Shown here piece after piece: positions 24,501-35,278 of a stretch of 64,000 nt of DNA. Both the position numbers and the translations under genes were made by a program. The notes beneath the pieces are model-generated. The model searched no databases and was not told where the DNA came from. It saw only the letters and a program-made list of their open reading frames with translations. Source of the stretch: Otatea glauca. Its lineage: Eukaryota > Streptophyta > Magnoliopsida > Poales > Poaceae. Numbering within the stretch: position 1 is the stretch's first letter; the number at the start of each line of letters is the position of its first letter. The stretch covers positions 30,820,176 to 30,884,175 of the forward strand of contig CM070723.1 of assembly GCA_036346275.1 (NCBI GenBank). The letters run 5' to 3'.

Positions 24501-27500
24501 TCTTCAATTCATGTAAATAAATATATTTTTTATCATTGCATATTTTCTTATTTAACTGATGTCATTTTGCCTCAGTGTAGTTGCATATTCAAAAAGGGAA
24601 CAGGGCGAAAAAATATATAGAATTTAGTCAATTTACCTCAAAAATGACAGATTGGGTTTCCTTGTCTTCAACAATCAGATGAAATGTTTCATTCCATTCA
24701 GGATTTAGGTTGTCATCTATGACTTTGGTTTTGACCTTGAACATCGGACGCACATACAGAATCACATATGGATCTGATTTACCAATCAGCTCCTTGTTCT
24801 TCAAAGAAGTTGCTTTTACTATAGTAACAGAAAGTCTTCCCTGAGGTTTAAGCTCCAGCTCACTGCATAGAAAGTAAGTATAGGTAAAAAACTAAGAGTT
24901 GAAGTCAGTGAATGCCAATAGGATCTGCAATTCAATATATAAAGACATTTCTTAGACAAATATACAGACAAAAATAATCAGAAGTCCTTATAAGCTAGCA
25001 AAACTGTGAAATGTATCAATATTGCAGTCCTTACAAGCTAGTGAAACTGTGAAAGGTTTACCATGTGGAGTATATGACTGGTTGTCCAAATGCTTTCTCT
25101 CTAGATGGAAGTGCAGGATTCAGTGTCTAGTAGAGTGGGTTGGACTGGGATGGGAGTCCTAGATGAAAATGATACTCCAAAAAGAGAATTTTGAAGAGCT
25201 CCATAACAGTGTTGTCCAATCAAAATTTCCAGATGCAATCATGCTAAAATCTGGCTGAATACTTGATCACCAGGCAATGACAAATTCCTACTACTTCTGT
25301 GGTATTGTTTGATCTCCTTTTTTGAGGCAGTCTTCTACTTTTGCAAATCATTGTAAGTTAATAATCAAACGTTTCTGAAAGTGGTTGACTGGTTGGATGT
25401 TTTAAACGAATGTAGAACTATTTCAATAAAACATCGAGTTTCTTTCAAGAAAATTGTATATATGTCACCACAAGATTAGCTAACAAATAAATATGCACTG
25501 TAAAGCAGTTCATTATTGACATTTATATATAAGCACTGGAAAGCTAACAATTAGCACATATCCATCTCAAAACTTCATTTTGTAAATAGCAATGGCACGT
25601 CTACAATCTTGCAGTTGCATTTTTTAACCCACACAATTCTGCAGTTTGCATAACCACACAGGAACCCTGGGGTGGGCAAGGGGGGCGGGGGGATCCATCG
25701 ACCCTGTAACAGTACATTGAAAAAAAACTCACCTTGTATCAACATTAACACCAAGAGGAACAACAAGCCTGTGTGGCCACTGGAGCATGTCAGAAACTAT
25801 TGAATTGACAGTATCCTAATCGAAGGCAGAATAATCATGTCACTTTTCCACATAGTTTGTTAGTAGGGATTCAATATTCAAAATATTGTAAAGTCATCTT
25901 ACATCAATCATGTCAGAAAGTCCTGGAATAGCAGTCAGGCTTCCTCCAATAGCCTTCAACGTGTACTGTATTTTTGGCTCTGGCTGAAGCACAAAGAAAC
26001 CCATTGAAAGAAATACACAGGAAATGCTCATCTTGATAGTGCAAAAGGTTCCAAGCCTCAGAAATGTAATTTATACAATATTTCCTAATTATCCTAAGTT
26101 TCAACAAACTGATCTAATAGGAAATTTGCAGCATGAAACCTGCATTAAGTTCAAGAAATAATGGCACTTAAGTTGCACTACAACAAAATTTGTACCTAAA
26201 CACAGTTGCCACCAGCATTAACATATAAGACTGGTGGTTACAGAGTCCCCATAAAAAAGACTGGTACTGTCAAAACTAGCATCATACTATAATGCTCCCA
26301 GAACCAGCCTAAACAAGAAATAGTTTGATTCAATGCTAAGACCATCCCAGATGGAACTGACATTTTTTGTCTCATTAGGTCCACCTTCACATAATGTCCT
26401 TTGTCAGTCCACTCAGGTAAAATTTGGGACAGATGTTGTGTGCAAGACATTATGCAGTCAATAAATGCAAGGAATCAAATAAATAAGGTTTCAAAAATAA
26501 TTTCTCAAGGAAGATTTCACTTTCCGTCATCTTAATTACAGAACCAATCACAGCTTGTAGCAGAAAACTCATTTCAGCTAAAGTTGTATTATTTTTTCTT
26601 CCTACCTATAATACAAAGATGTACGATTCTCCAGCGTTATCTCGAAAAAAAAAATATCCACTGAAATAAAATTAACAGTTGCTTAGAAGATACGTGCCTC
26701 TGCAAGGAGAGCAACAACAACAGCAGAGATGCAGGGAATCTCTTCTGATAGTTGAAATACAACACGGACAATGGTAAAGACCTGAAGATCCTTGAGCTGC
26801 AAGATGGTTGGCAAAAAATATTTCATAGCCTTATTAAGAAAAGTTTAGTGCAAAATTACTCATTGCAAAGAACAAAGAAACAGTAAAAACCTGAATAGGC
26901 AGTGATGCAACTACAGCGTCAACAGCAAGGATTATGCTTGGATCACCACCCCAACGGAAATCTATATCCATTATGATTTGGCCTGGCTGAAGATTTTGAA
27001 TACGAATGCCTGCATAGAAAACGAAAAAACATGATGCCTTTCAGTAATTTATTTGCCACTGAAACCACATGAGCAAAATGCTAAACAAAATTTAGCTTAG
27101 CTTGAAATTAATAAGATGGAGAACACGAACTCATATAAACATCAGCGTAAAATTAGGTCATTAGCAAATAGAGAAATAATATCACAAATGAGCATAACTA
27201 CCAAATAACAACACAAACATGGATTATTATGCAAAATATCATTGGTGTTAGCTGATGATACGCGGTGTTCAAAATAAAGGCTTTGTAAACGGCCGTTAAA
27301 ACAGTAAAGGTCCCCGCCTATTACGTTTATGAACATTTCAAGGTTTGTCCGTTTGATCAAGCCATTTATTAGGTTTAACAAGGCCGTTTATTTGGGTTAA
27401 GCTGCAAGATTGCCATATGACATGGAACATTATGATATACATGAGATGAATGCTAGCTTTTTCATTGCCACTTAAGTTGTTCATTCATTCAATTATAATT

Positions 27501-30500
27501 TTTTAATTACATTCACATCATGTCATCTTTTTTCTTTATATCATCGTTGTGGACAATTGTTGATAGCCTAATAGTTCTATTCTATATGCATGAAAGAAAA
27601 TGAATTACATGCTTATTTTGTTACTGCAAACACATCTATATATTTCTCTAAATTTTAAATAGTAAAACCGTTTACAAGACCACTTCCCATGTAAACATTA
27701 AAAGGTGGGGTGACCGTTCATTAACGTTTACCATTATTTAGGACATTGATGATACGTTACAGGGGTAATACGACATTTCTTTGCTTTGGGCCTAGCACCA
27801 ACCCAAGGATCTAGGTAGTGCCAAAATTTCCTTCCAGCTGTCACCTATGTGAAGAGTTCTCGTACTGTTCTTCTACCTAACTTTCCCAACTTATTTCACT
27901 TCAAATTGAGAAGGGTACTTGTGTCATTTTGAAAATTCTCCCCATAAAAGCTGCAGATGGACTATATGACATTTTTCAACATAATTGATCACAATTCATC
28001 GATTTGTCAGGTAGTGGTTTTATCAACTTGGTGTCATTAACATCAAGAAGAGTTCATCATCAGAAATCATGCCTTGACATGGAGATTATAAATGTTTGAT
28101 GAAGAGGAGGAATGCAAATGTGAATTGTTAGTTGTAATAGCCCAAGGGGCAAATATATAGAGTACATGTGACACAAGACTAAACCCTAGAACACTAGGAA
28201 ATACCACAAATACCCTTAAACCCTCCCCCCACCCCCCACAAAAGCACAAAAAAAATGCAAGGCGTATGCAACACAATTGGCATTTGGAAGGGTTGACGCT
28301 AAAATAGAGGAAATCCAAAGTCTTGGACTTGAAGTTGTCATCGCAGCGTGCAACTCTTGGAAAATGTATCAACTAATCTCCTATCTAGGGGGTCGGTGCG
28401 GCATCCTGTAAAGCACAACATGCAGGGGCTGAGACAGTAGAGATAAGTGGAAACAAAGTCGATTGTGATAACACGACAAAGAAAATGATAAAACCAACAC
28501 AAATAGAGACCTATCAAATCAAGCCAAAGAGAGATGGGTAAAAGCATGGCAAGGGGCAAGTCGAAGCCCAAGATGGCAGCGATGGAGTGCACTAGAAGTG
28601 TGACAAAGGCACGGTGCGGAAGAAGCGCAATGAAGGCCGCACGAGGCAGCGGCTCAGAGAGAAGCGACATCATCATAAAGACTTCTACGATATGCAGTGG
28701 CTCAAAGAGAAGAGCGGCGGCTACTGCCATGCGAAAGGGAAGGAGAAAGACACACTTGATCCAAAAGGACGGACCGTAGCCAGCAAGGCAATCGGCTAAC
28801 TGACAAGGAATTTGTGGACTCACACAGCAGAGACAACTCATAGATAGATGCTAAAGATGGATGCAATGGAAGAATAAGGAATAATACAGGAATATTAGAA
28901 GTAGATACTAGCATCAGCAAGCAGCGAGGACGACAGCCAAATAGCAAGCACCAGCCAAGCAAAGATAGCAGCTCCTCGGCCCAAATGTGCTGCCTAATGA
29001 GAGGCAAATCATGGCCCATGAGGCCAACACCACTAAGAGCCCAGCCAAAAGCGAGAGCAAAGGCGGTAGCCGTGGCTGTAGAAAATGGCGGCGTGGCTGA
29101 AGTCAAGGATGATGATGAGATGGAGAGAGTGGCGAAGCCAGGAAAAACCATAGAGGGTAGGCTCAAAGAATTAGGCTAAATTGAGATAATAATATTAAAC
29201 AGCTTGTATTGTATTCTTATCGGTTCAAGAGTTACTAATAATAATTTATTATTTGAGAAATACTTGTCATGGTTATCACAGTGCCTCGACGAGGCGAGTC
29301 GCCTCCGGGGCACCTGGACGCCTAAGCAACAGTTAGGTGACCAAAGGGGGAGCAGTAGTGGGAGCAAGAAGCTACGCAGCAGCGGCGATGGCGCAGCAGC
29401 AAAACAAAAGGGCGCAAATTTCTCTACGAGATTAACTTCGCAAAGTAACCATGGATCAAGAAATCCAACAGCAGAAAGAACCAGTCGATCCAGGGAAGCA
29501 ACAAGATCGCAACATGAAAACCCGAAGACCAATAATATCATACAAATCGAACAGAACAAAACAATCTGACCCCCGAGAGAAGTGAATCAAGAAACCGTAG
29601 GAGGCAAGGAAAGAGCAAGAGAGGAGGATTCTCGCTCACCCGTGCTCCATCTTGCCCACGTCGCAGATGCCAACGTCGTCGGACACCTCTTCGACGACAT
29701 CGTCACTTGGGAAGTGCGCTCTTCCTATCCCCGGCGGCGACGAGAGTGGATGGTGTAGAGGGAGGGGAAGGGGAGCAGGAGATGGTAGGGTTACCCGGCC
29801 TCCCGGCCCTTCATCCCATGACTCCTTATTGCCCAGCCTCATCCCCATTCGGCCGCGGCAACGCCTGGAGAGAACGCCTAGTCGCACCGCTGTAACACCA
29901 GGATGTCTAGGCAGTCGCCTGAAGCTCTCCAGTCGAGGTGCCAGGCCTTGGCGCCCCCCTCCGACCGCCGGGACGCCTAAGCGGCAACTAGGCATCGCCT
30001 AGGCGACACCGTGATAACCATGATACTTGTACAATGTTTGCTTGTCAAACTTTTGTAAATCTATGAACAGGTTAACACCAATCAATCAAACAAATCGACA
30101 ATTGTCTCTAGTCAACCCATTTACATAGTTACAATTGATAAAAAAAATCATAAATCAGAAGAGAGGCTCACATTATCTATTTGTTGTTTTGGTCAGACCA
30201 CTTAGCCGGTCAGGCACTCGCTGACTCACATTGCTGCTTTCCCTGCTGCTTTTACCATCGCCGCAATGGGTTGCCCGTCATCGCACACCCGTGCCATCGC
30301 TAGCTCCCCGGCATCCACTCTCCAAGACGCGCGTCAAGTGACCTTGACTCAGTGGGCTGCCATGTCCTCGCAAAGGAGAGATGTGAGTTGTGCCCTCTCT
30401 AGCTCTAAGGTCTTTGTGTGCGTTTAGGGTTTGAGTCTAGTTGTGCAAGCAGCAAGTGAAGCCACTAATTGCCAAATTAGGCCTCCAATAAGCAACGGCC

Positions 30501-33133
30501 TACCAAGTCATATGGTACATGAAGCAGCTCATCCATCCAGCAAAGCTTCTACCTCTAGCCACGCCAAGCGCGTGTGCATTCGTTGTCGCTATTTCAAAAA
30601 TTAAGCACCGATACTGAAGAGGTACTTAAGGTCTAGCACCGGAGTGGGACTCGACCTATGAACCACTCACCACCCCGCGGATCGGTACACCTGGATGGAT
30701 TGCACTCCCAGGGGCAGACAAGGGAAGATGATGGAGGCTAGGGTTTGAACCTATCTCTGATACCATGTTAGATGAAGGGGAATGCAAATGTGAATTGTTA
30801 GTTGTATTACAATAGCCCAAGAGGCAAATATAAAGAGTACATGGGACACACGAGACTAAACCCTAGAACACTAGGAAATACCACAAATACCCTTAACAAT
30901 AAATATGCACAAAGCAAAAGGTCAATATCGCGTACACTAGTTCTCAATGGTCGATTCGTGCATTTAATATATACATACTAACCACCTAATGAAATAGTAG
31001 GTAATAAACATTGGCTTAATTAAGATCATGTAACTTCTACTAATCTCAATAAATTATGACATGATTTAAGACCTGCCACTACTCACTACCACTGGAACTA
31101 GTGCTTGCTCTATGTATATCAGATGCAAGGATTGTAATTTTTGTTTCAAAACTCAGACAGTAGGCATCCAAGCATAATAAACATGAGATAAATACTGATA
31201 CTAAAGAACAGGAAAAAAATATAAAAGGGAAACCTTCTATCTTTGGTGACACATTTCCAAGAGAGAATTTGCTGAACTTCAGAGATTTTATTCCTGGAGG
31301 TCGATAATCATCTAGCAGTGGTTCAACAGATTCCTTGACAACTGCAGTTGCAGCCTAAATCAAATGAAAAGTATAGTTAGCATACAGAAGTCTTTATAAA
31401 CATTAGTATATAATGTATAAGATAAAAAACCTTGGGGTATGGGAATATGAGATGAGATTGTAACAAAGCAAAAAATAGCCATGTCTTGATTAACAAAGTC
31501 ACAAATATTTGCCGCCAGCAAATGGCTTAGGACACTATTCATCAACTTCAATGCTCCATGAGTGCGGGATAGCTCGACATATATCTATAAAATAAATGTC
31601 ATATTGTACAAGAAAAATAACCTAATTGTTTCGAGTGAATGTGCAAACCAGGATAATTGACATGATTGGCATCTAAGTTGATTCCTGACATTTAACAGGT
31701 TATATTAAATAGCCTAGAAAGTGTCATGCTCGCAATCATTGACTTGTCCTGATGTCTATACTCAAGTATCAGGGCTAGCAAGTCTAAGATGCAAAATTTA
31801 ATTAAAAATCAATAGATAATCAAAATATCAAAACCATTTTGTTATGCTCAGAAAATTTCCACACTACGGCAACAAAGTTTGATTCAAAAGCTCAAGCTGT
31901 TAGTAATAGCAACAAAATTGATTCAAAAGCTCAAGTTGTTAGCAATAGCAACATAATCAACAAAACCCAAAAGAACATGAAATGAACCCAATGCTAGTAT
32001 TGGAATGCATAGAAAATTAAAGAACCACCAATTTGCAATTCAACAGCTAGATGAAACACCATACACCAAAGGATGGAAATTGCTACAAGAGAATACCAAT
32101 TCCTGTTCATTATTAGCAAGTAGAACTTTCCAATCAGCACAGTAGTTTACAATACTATAGTTGGTTAAAGAGAAGAATTATTATCTTACTTCTGCAACAA
32201 AAGGCCAAAGTTTGCTGAGATGCTTGTTTAGCCATTTCACCTGTAGAGAACAAAATCGCAGGTAAAATATAACCAAATAAGCATGAGCGGCTTCTCATGA
32301 ACTGAAAAGACAAGGTCCAAAATCTGGATCATTTTCAATCCATTGCATGTACAGAATATTTTGCAGAAAAGAAAATGTTAACACAAGTTATGTGCCTCCT
32401 CCAAAATATCCTCCTCATCTTAGGCAAATACAAACCAAGGATTCCTATGCCATCAAATATCAGACAATGGGATCAAACATTTTTACCCATGTGAGGAAAT
32501 GATAATTTCTGAATGTACAAATTCAACATGTCTCTTACTTCTAAAATCTTGTAGTGGTGTTTTTTTCCTTTTTGCCCTTCCACATCGCTTGATTCTAGAA
32601 GTATTGTTGTTTCTTACTCAAGAAAATTGCACCACCTACATTTCGCTTCTACAGATGCCCATACAGAACTGGCAACCAACCAACTTTTTGAAAGCCATTC
32701 ATGCTAACTAATACGATTTACCGCTTGTGAATCCAGGGGTCAGGTCATAAATTCCAGTTTATACACACGACACTACGATCACAGCAAGGGCATTTCGGTA
32801 GAAATGCCGCTAACCTGCTCGAACTGCGGGAAGGATATCCATTCGGGGAAATTGTCGCCGCACAGCTTCTTGAGGTCGTCCCTGCCAAGCGAGCCCAGGA
32901 CCTTGATATCCGCAGCCTGTTGGGGACCCCAAAAAGAAAAAAGATAATCAAAAACCGGCAAAGCAAGCTTCACAGTAACCGTGAGCAATTCAACTGAATG
33001 CATCACAGCAGATTCGCGTGGCCCGAACCTTGGCGATGCGCTTCCTGCTGCGGCGCCGCATCACGCGGCTCCACCCGGCCATGAGCGCGACGCCAACCAC
33101 CAACCCCATCACCATCCCCGAGATCAGCCCCAT
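18210..33133 (-). CDS. CLB1: CLB1/SYT7-like calcium-dependent lipid-binding protein, 11 exons, 508 aa
   Basis: Likely a membrane-anchored lipid-transfer and calcium-sensor protein of the plant synaptotagmin/NTMC2 group, expected at the ER or ER-plasma membrane contact sites. Coding exons, 5' to 3': 33133-33029, 32916-32815, 32240-32190, 31354-31234, 27009-26891, 26796-26698, 25983-25903, 25815-25733, 24862-24637, 22283-22116, 18581-18210. They total 1,527 nt with no internal stop. Residues 3-20 form a hydrophobic anchor (GLISGMVMGLVVGVALMAGW). An SMP lipid-binding domain covers about 66-245, and one C2 domain about 258-370 (KSDPYVILYV; loop YDEDKLQQD). A charged coiled coil (KEEQLEALELEKKAMEERKR) covers about 393-416, and a Gly/Val repeat about 427-477. 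Length and architecture match Arabidopsis CLB1 (At3g61050, about 510 aa) better than two-C2 synaptotagmins. An in-frame ATG lies 14 codons upstream, at 33175, but family proteins start MGLISG. Splice sites are GT-AG except intron 6. Domain order and exon joins are seen; function is inferred from the family. Confidence 0.95.
19283..19990. mobile_element. non-autonomous Mutator-like element, 708 bp, in CLB1 intron 10
   Basis: The left end GGAAAAAGTCCAATTTTCAA and the reverse complement of the right end GGAAAAAGTTCACTTTTACA form a terminal inverted repeat. A perfect 9-bp duplication AACTAATAA flanks it (19274-19282, 19991-19999). The interior (19500-19900) is GC-richer than the intron and could be captured sequence, but I recognise no gene. 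Confidence 0.9.
20273..21601. mobile_element. hAT-like element, 1,329 bp, in CLB1 intron 10, host of a second one
   Basis: Ends CAAGGTTATTAAAGCG and, reverse-complemented, CATGGTTATTAAATC. The 8-bp duplications CTGTTGGG (20265-20272) and CTCTTGGG (21602-21609) differ at one base. It is related by termini to the elements at 20469 and 29268. No transposase. Confidence 0.75.
20469..21058. mobile_element. hAT-like element, 590 bp, nested in the previous one
   Basis: Ends CATGGTTATCACGG and TTGATAACCATG, with a perfect 8-bp duplication GTCCTCAA (20461-20468, 21059-21066). The subterminal parts are rich in GGCGACTAGGC/GCCTAGGCG motifs. Non-coding. Confidence 0.92.
22116..22283 (-). CDS. CLB1: CLB1 exon 10, C2 domain C-terminal part (residues 330-385)
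   Basis: Encodes VYDEDKLQQDKKLG, the third C2 loop with three aspartates, through DNKDRGTLHLK. The acceptor is TTTGCAG and the donor GTTAGC. Confidence 0.93.
23866..24117. repeat. inverted pair of short-LTR ends with facing primer-binding sites, CLB1 intron 9
   Basis: A plus-strand LTR end (CCACCTTTCCTC...ACTCAACA) runs into TGGTATGAGAGC at 23941-23952. A minus-strand copy (CCACCTTTCCTC...CCTCAACA) runs into TGGTACCAGAG at 24055-24045. The two ends point toward each other, about 90 bp apart, a head-to-head remnant of a short-LTR family. Confidence 0.55.
24637..24862 (-). CDS. CLB1: CLB1 exon 9, C2 domain N-terminal part (residues 254-329)
   Basis: Encodes the linker ELELKPQGRL and the first C2 strands and loops: SLKNKELIGKSDPYVILYV, then DDNLNPEWNETFHL. 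The usual first-loop aspartate is replaced in KNKELIG, so the calcium site is not a textbook one. Confidence 0.93.
25733..25815 (-). CDS. CLB1: CLB1 exon 8 (residues 227-253 plus 2 nt)
   Basis: Encodes DTVNSIVSDMLQWPHRLVVP and the LGVNVDT linker that closes the SMP domain. It splits a serine codon (AG|T) with exon 9. Confidence 0.92.
25903..25983 (-). CDS. CLB1: CLB1 exon 7 (residues 200-226)
   Basis: 81 nt, phase 0 on both sides. Encodes PEPKIQYTLKAIGGSLTAIP GLSDMID in the SMP C-terminal half; the donor is GTAAG. Confidence 0.92.
26698..26796 (-). CDS. CLB1: CLB1 exon 6 (residues 167-199), followed by a GC donor
   Basis: Encodes LKDLQVFTIVRVVFQLSEEI to VVVALLAE in the SMP domain. The only junction that keeps the conserved LLAE/PEP join places the donor at GAG|GCACGT, a GC-AG intron rather than GT-AG. 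Confidence 0.9.
26891..27009 (-). CDS. CLB1: CLB1 exon 5 (residues 127-166)
   Basis: Completes the split glycine codon, then encodes IRIQNLQPGQIIMDIDFRWG through ASLPIQ in the SMP core. Exons 4 and 5 together are 240 nt, which confirms the phase. Confidence 0.92.
27263..27748. mobile_element. hAT-like MITE, 486 bp, in CLB1 intron 4
   Basis: Ends CGGTGTTCAAAATAAAGG and, reverse-complemented, CAATGTCCTAAATAATGG. A perfect 8-bp duplication ATGATACG flanks it (27255-27262, 27749-27756). Subterminal TGTAAACG/CGTTTAC motifs are inverted. Non-coding. Confidence 0.88.
28093..30898 (-). mobile_element. short-LTR non-autonomous retrotransposon, 2,806 bp, in CLB1 intron 4
   Basis: LTRs of about 130 bp lie at 28093-28221 and 30766-30898 and share, for example, AATGCAAATGTGAATTGTTA. 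On the minus strand the primer site TGGTATCAGAGATAGG follows the 5' LTR, and a purine tract (GGGGGGTGGGGGGAGGG) precedes the 3' LTR. A perfect 5-bp duplication ATAAA flanks it (28088-28092, 30899-30903). The interior has no gag or pol that I can recognise and hosts a hAT element. It lies in the same orientation as CLB1. Confidence 0.92.
29268..30022. mobile_element. hAT-like element, 755 bp, nested in the short-LTR retrotransposon
   Basis: Ends CATGGTTATCACAG and GTGATAACCATG, with a perfect 8-bp duplication ATACTTGT (29260-29267, 30023-30030). It is the same family as 20469-21058 (shared CGAGGCGAGTCGCCTC-like and GGCGACTAGGCATCGCC-like motifs). Non-coding. Confidence 0.93.
31234..31354 (-). 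CDS. CLB1: CLB1 exon 4 (residues 87-126 plus 1 nt)
   Basis: Encodes AATAVVKESVEPLLDDY and the following FSLGNVSPKIE part of the SMP domain. It ends in phase 1 before GTTTCC. The downstream 4.2-kb intron 4 is heavily invaded by transposons. Confidence 0.92.
32190..32240 (-). CDS. CLB1: CLB1 exon 3 (residues 70-86)
   Basis: A 51-nt exon encoding VKWLNKHLSKLWPFVAE, the conserved start of the SMP domain. The acceptor is CTACAG and the donor GTAAG; phase 0 on both sides. The following intron is 835 bp with no recognisable element. Confidence 0.92.
32815..32916 (-). CDS. CLB1: CLB1 exon 2 (residues 36-69)
   Basis: The acceptor CCCAACAG precedes GCTGCGGATATC. The exon encodes AADIKVLGSLGRDDL through FPQFEQ, the linker before the SMP domain, and ends at a GTTAGC donor, phase 0. 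The following 574-bp intron shows no recognisable element. Confidence 0.92.
33029..33133 (-). CDS. CLB1: CLB1 exon 1 (residues 1-35)
   Basis: Encodes the N-terminal membrane anchor followed by a basic stretch (RRRSRKRIAK) expected to face the cytosol. The exon ends AAG before a GTTCGG donor, phase 0. The following intron is 112 bp. Confidence 0.9.
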
Positions 33134-33562
33134 CCTCGCGCCCGCCGAGAACCTCAGCCGCCCGCCGCCGGCCAACTCCTCGCCGCTTCGCCTACAGCCC
33201 AGCTCTGCTCCGATCCCCTACCTCATGAAGCAAAGGCGACTCGAGATCTGAGCGCGCCGCGGGGGGAGGCGAGGGGTTTGGTCTCGCTTGCGTCTGCGTT
33301 TGTGCCTGGGGATATGGGGATCGAAATCGAATGGGGTTTGGGGAGGAGATTAATTGCGTGAGAGTGCGGGGTTTGTGAGCAATTAATGACAAGGGAGAGG
33401 GAGGAAGGATGCGCTGTTCGCTTGCTGGGACAGTGATTAGGCTGATGAAAGGAGTCAACCTCTTGGAGAGGAAAGAGCAAGATAGATTGATTAGGACAAA
33501 CGGCAAGTCGGCAGCGAGGGAAGGGGCATATGGCTTATCGCGGGTGGGGGAATCGGCAGGTC

Positions 33563-33568
33563 CACGTG
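33563..33568. promoter_or_regulatory. G-box CACGTG upstream of CLB1
   Basis: A palindromic CACGTG in the context CCACGTGAG lies 430 bp upstream of the CLB1 start codon, in the promoter or 5' UTR. Such cores bind bZIP or bHLH factors in plants. The rest of 33134-34140 has no recognisable gene; I could not place the transcription start. Confidence 0.35.
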
Positions 33569-34149
33569 AGCCAGCCTTGCTCCTTTGTGTGTGTGTTTTT
33601 TTTATAGATTTTACAAAACTACTTATTTCTTATATTTAGCTTTATGTAATAGAAGTTAGAATATGTAGTTTTCTGATAGTTTGTACAAGAAAATTGTAGT
33701 TTTGTGAAATTTACTTTTTTTCAAGATATTGCTCTTTTGGTTTTGAGGGAATTGATTATATGGCAATCCAGGATATTCCCCTCTTCTAGTGTACTCCTTT
33801 CACATGTTATTCTAGCATTCAAATTTTATTATTAAATACATATCATTCTACAATTTCGAGACAACTTTTAACTATTTTTTTCGTTACATACCCTTACCAT
33901 CATTATTCCTAATATTATTTATTATTGTGGAATAGAGTAACACACAGCATCAAAAGTAATAAGTGAGCTAATGAAGAAGAACGATTTGGTTATTTCTACA
34001 TGTATCTTAATTGAAATGTAAAATCCTAAGACATCGTCTATTCAGGAATGGATGGATTAATTGATTACTTACTCCTCTTTAGATGAGATGACGAGGATAT
34101 ACCACTATTACACTCTAATACCCTTTCTTATGCGCAGCAGCCCTTGGAT

Positions 34150-34646
34150 CGGATCAAAGTTTTGTCAGATAAGAAACAAGCATGCACGATCTTAAAAACG
34201 AAGAAGATGAATCTTGTAAAGAGAACCAAAATAACGACGTTGAAGCAACTACGACAAGAGAAAACAGATTTGGCAAAGCCGATCGCAGATTCTTTAAGCA
34301 CAACCTCATAATAGTACAAGGGATTATTACTCTCGAATTATTTAGGACATTTGAATCTTTACCCTATACAAGAATCTAGTGCTAAATAATAACTTAGCAT
34401 CTAATTCTTCCGTGTACCACTTGCTTTGGATGAGTTGGCTTATGGCTTCTTGGTTGCTTGAGTTCTCCATGACCACTCCCTAGGTTTATATAGGCTCTCT
34501 AGTTCTCCTCGAAAGTAAATAGCAATTCTACTCCTTTTAGGATTACAAATCCCTCTCCTATTAAAATTAGGAATTTTAATCCTATTAGGATTCATCTAGC
34601 ACACTTTTTCATTCTAAAAGTTAGATATAAGTCACCATATTTAACA
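34150..34646 (-). mobile_element. Copia-type LTR, minus strand (probable 3' LTR)
   Basis: Homologous to 51690-52178 (shared GAATCTAGTGCTAAA, TTGCTTGAGTTCTCCATGAC, GATTCATCTAGCACAC). On the minus strand it starts TGTTAAATATGGTGAC at 34646. The minus-strand sequence entering it (AGTCAATGTGAAGATTG) looks like the 3' end of a Copia interior. The other boundary, near 34150, is approximate. Confidence 0.6.
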
Positions 34647-35278
34647 ATCTTCACATTGACTCTTATACATTGAAGTCACCATGCTCTTCCAAGAACTCAC
34701 TCTAAGTTGGCTCTGTATTTTCTTCCCACCTTTGGGAGTGCCCCACTAAAGTGACTTATGCACATCACCATAATTTGCGCATTGGTATTTGGGCTTGATC
34801 TCTTGAATGCTCCACCTAAGATCCCTTTCTTTGTGTAGTTTGGTTAACCATAACTCCAGTTTCTACATCCCTCCATATCATAGGTTTGTACCACCTCTGA
34901 GGTCCACCTGCTCGTTAGTCCTGCCATGTCTTTCTTCTTCCAACAGCTCACACCTTCTCCTTTACATCTGTTAGATTTTTGCAACCGTCTTTGCAGTTTC
35001 GCACATAACTGCAGTTAAGATTTGAGTACCTATCATTGACAACACGGTTTCCTATTCCTGGTCAGGTTTTTTCAGACCTCCCATTTGTTGTCCTTCCATT
35101 AGGTTTACCCATCAATTGGTATCCTTCACTGCTTCATATACTTTTCATGATTACCTGCCCTTTGCAAGTAACTCGCATAACTCTACCTCGAAGTGGTACC
35201 TACAACCTTCGAGTTCAAGTGACCTCATGATATTAGATTATTCTTTATGTTGGGAATATACTAACTCCCATCAATGTG
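34647..35278 (-). mobile_element. probable Copia 3' internal remnant
   Basis: Sequence between the Copia LTR and the long solo LTR. No open frame survives. Its position directly upstream (minus strand) of the LTR makes it the likely 3' end of that element's interior. No domain is recognised. Confidence 0.4.

Noticed and set aside
28338..29166. Long minus-strand ORFs in CLB1 intron 4
   Set aside because: They lie in the interior of the short-LTR element, match no family I know, and overlap open frames on the other strand.
33134..33175. Upstream in-frame ATG adding 14 residues to CLB1
   Set aside because: The family begins at MGLISG directly before the membrane anchor; the extension is unlike the family and GC-rich leader-like.
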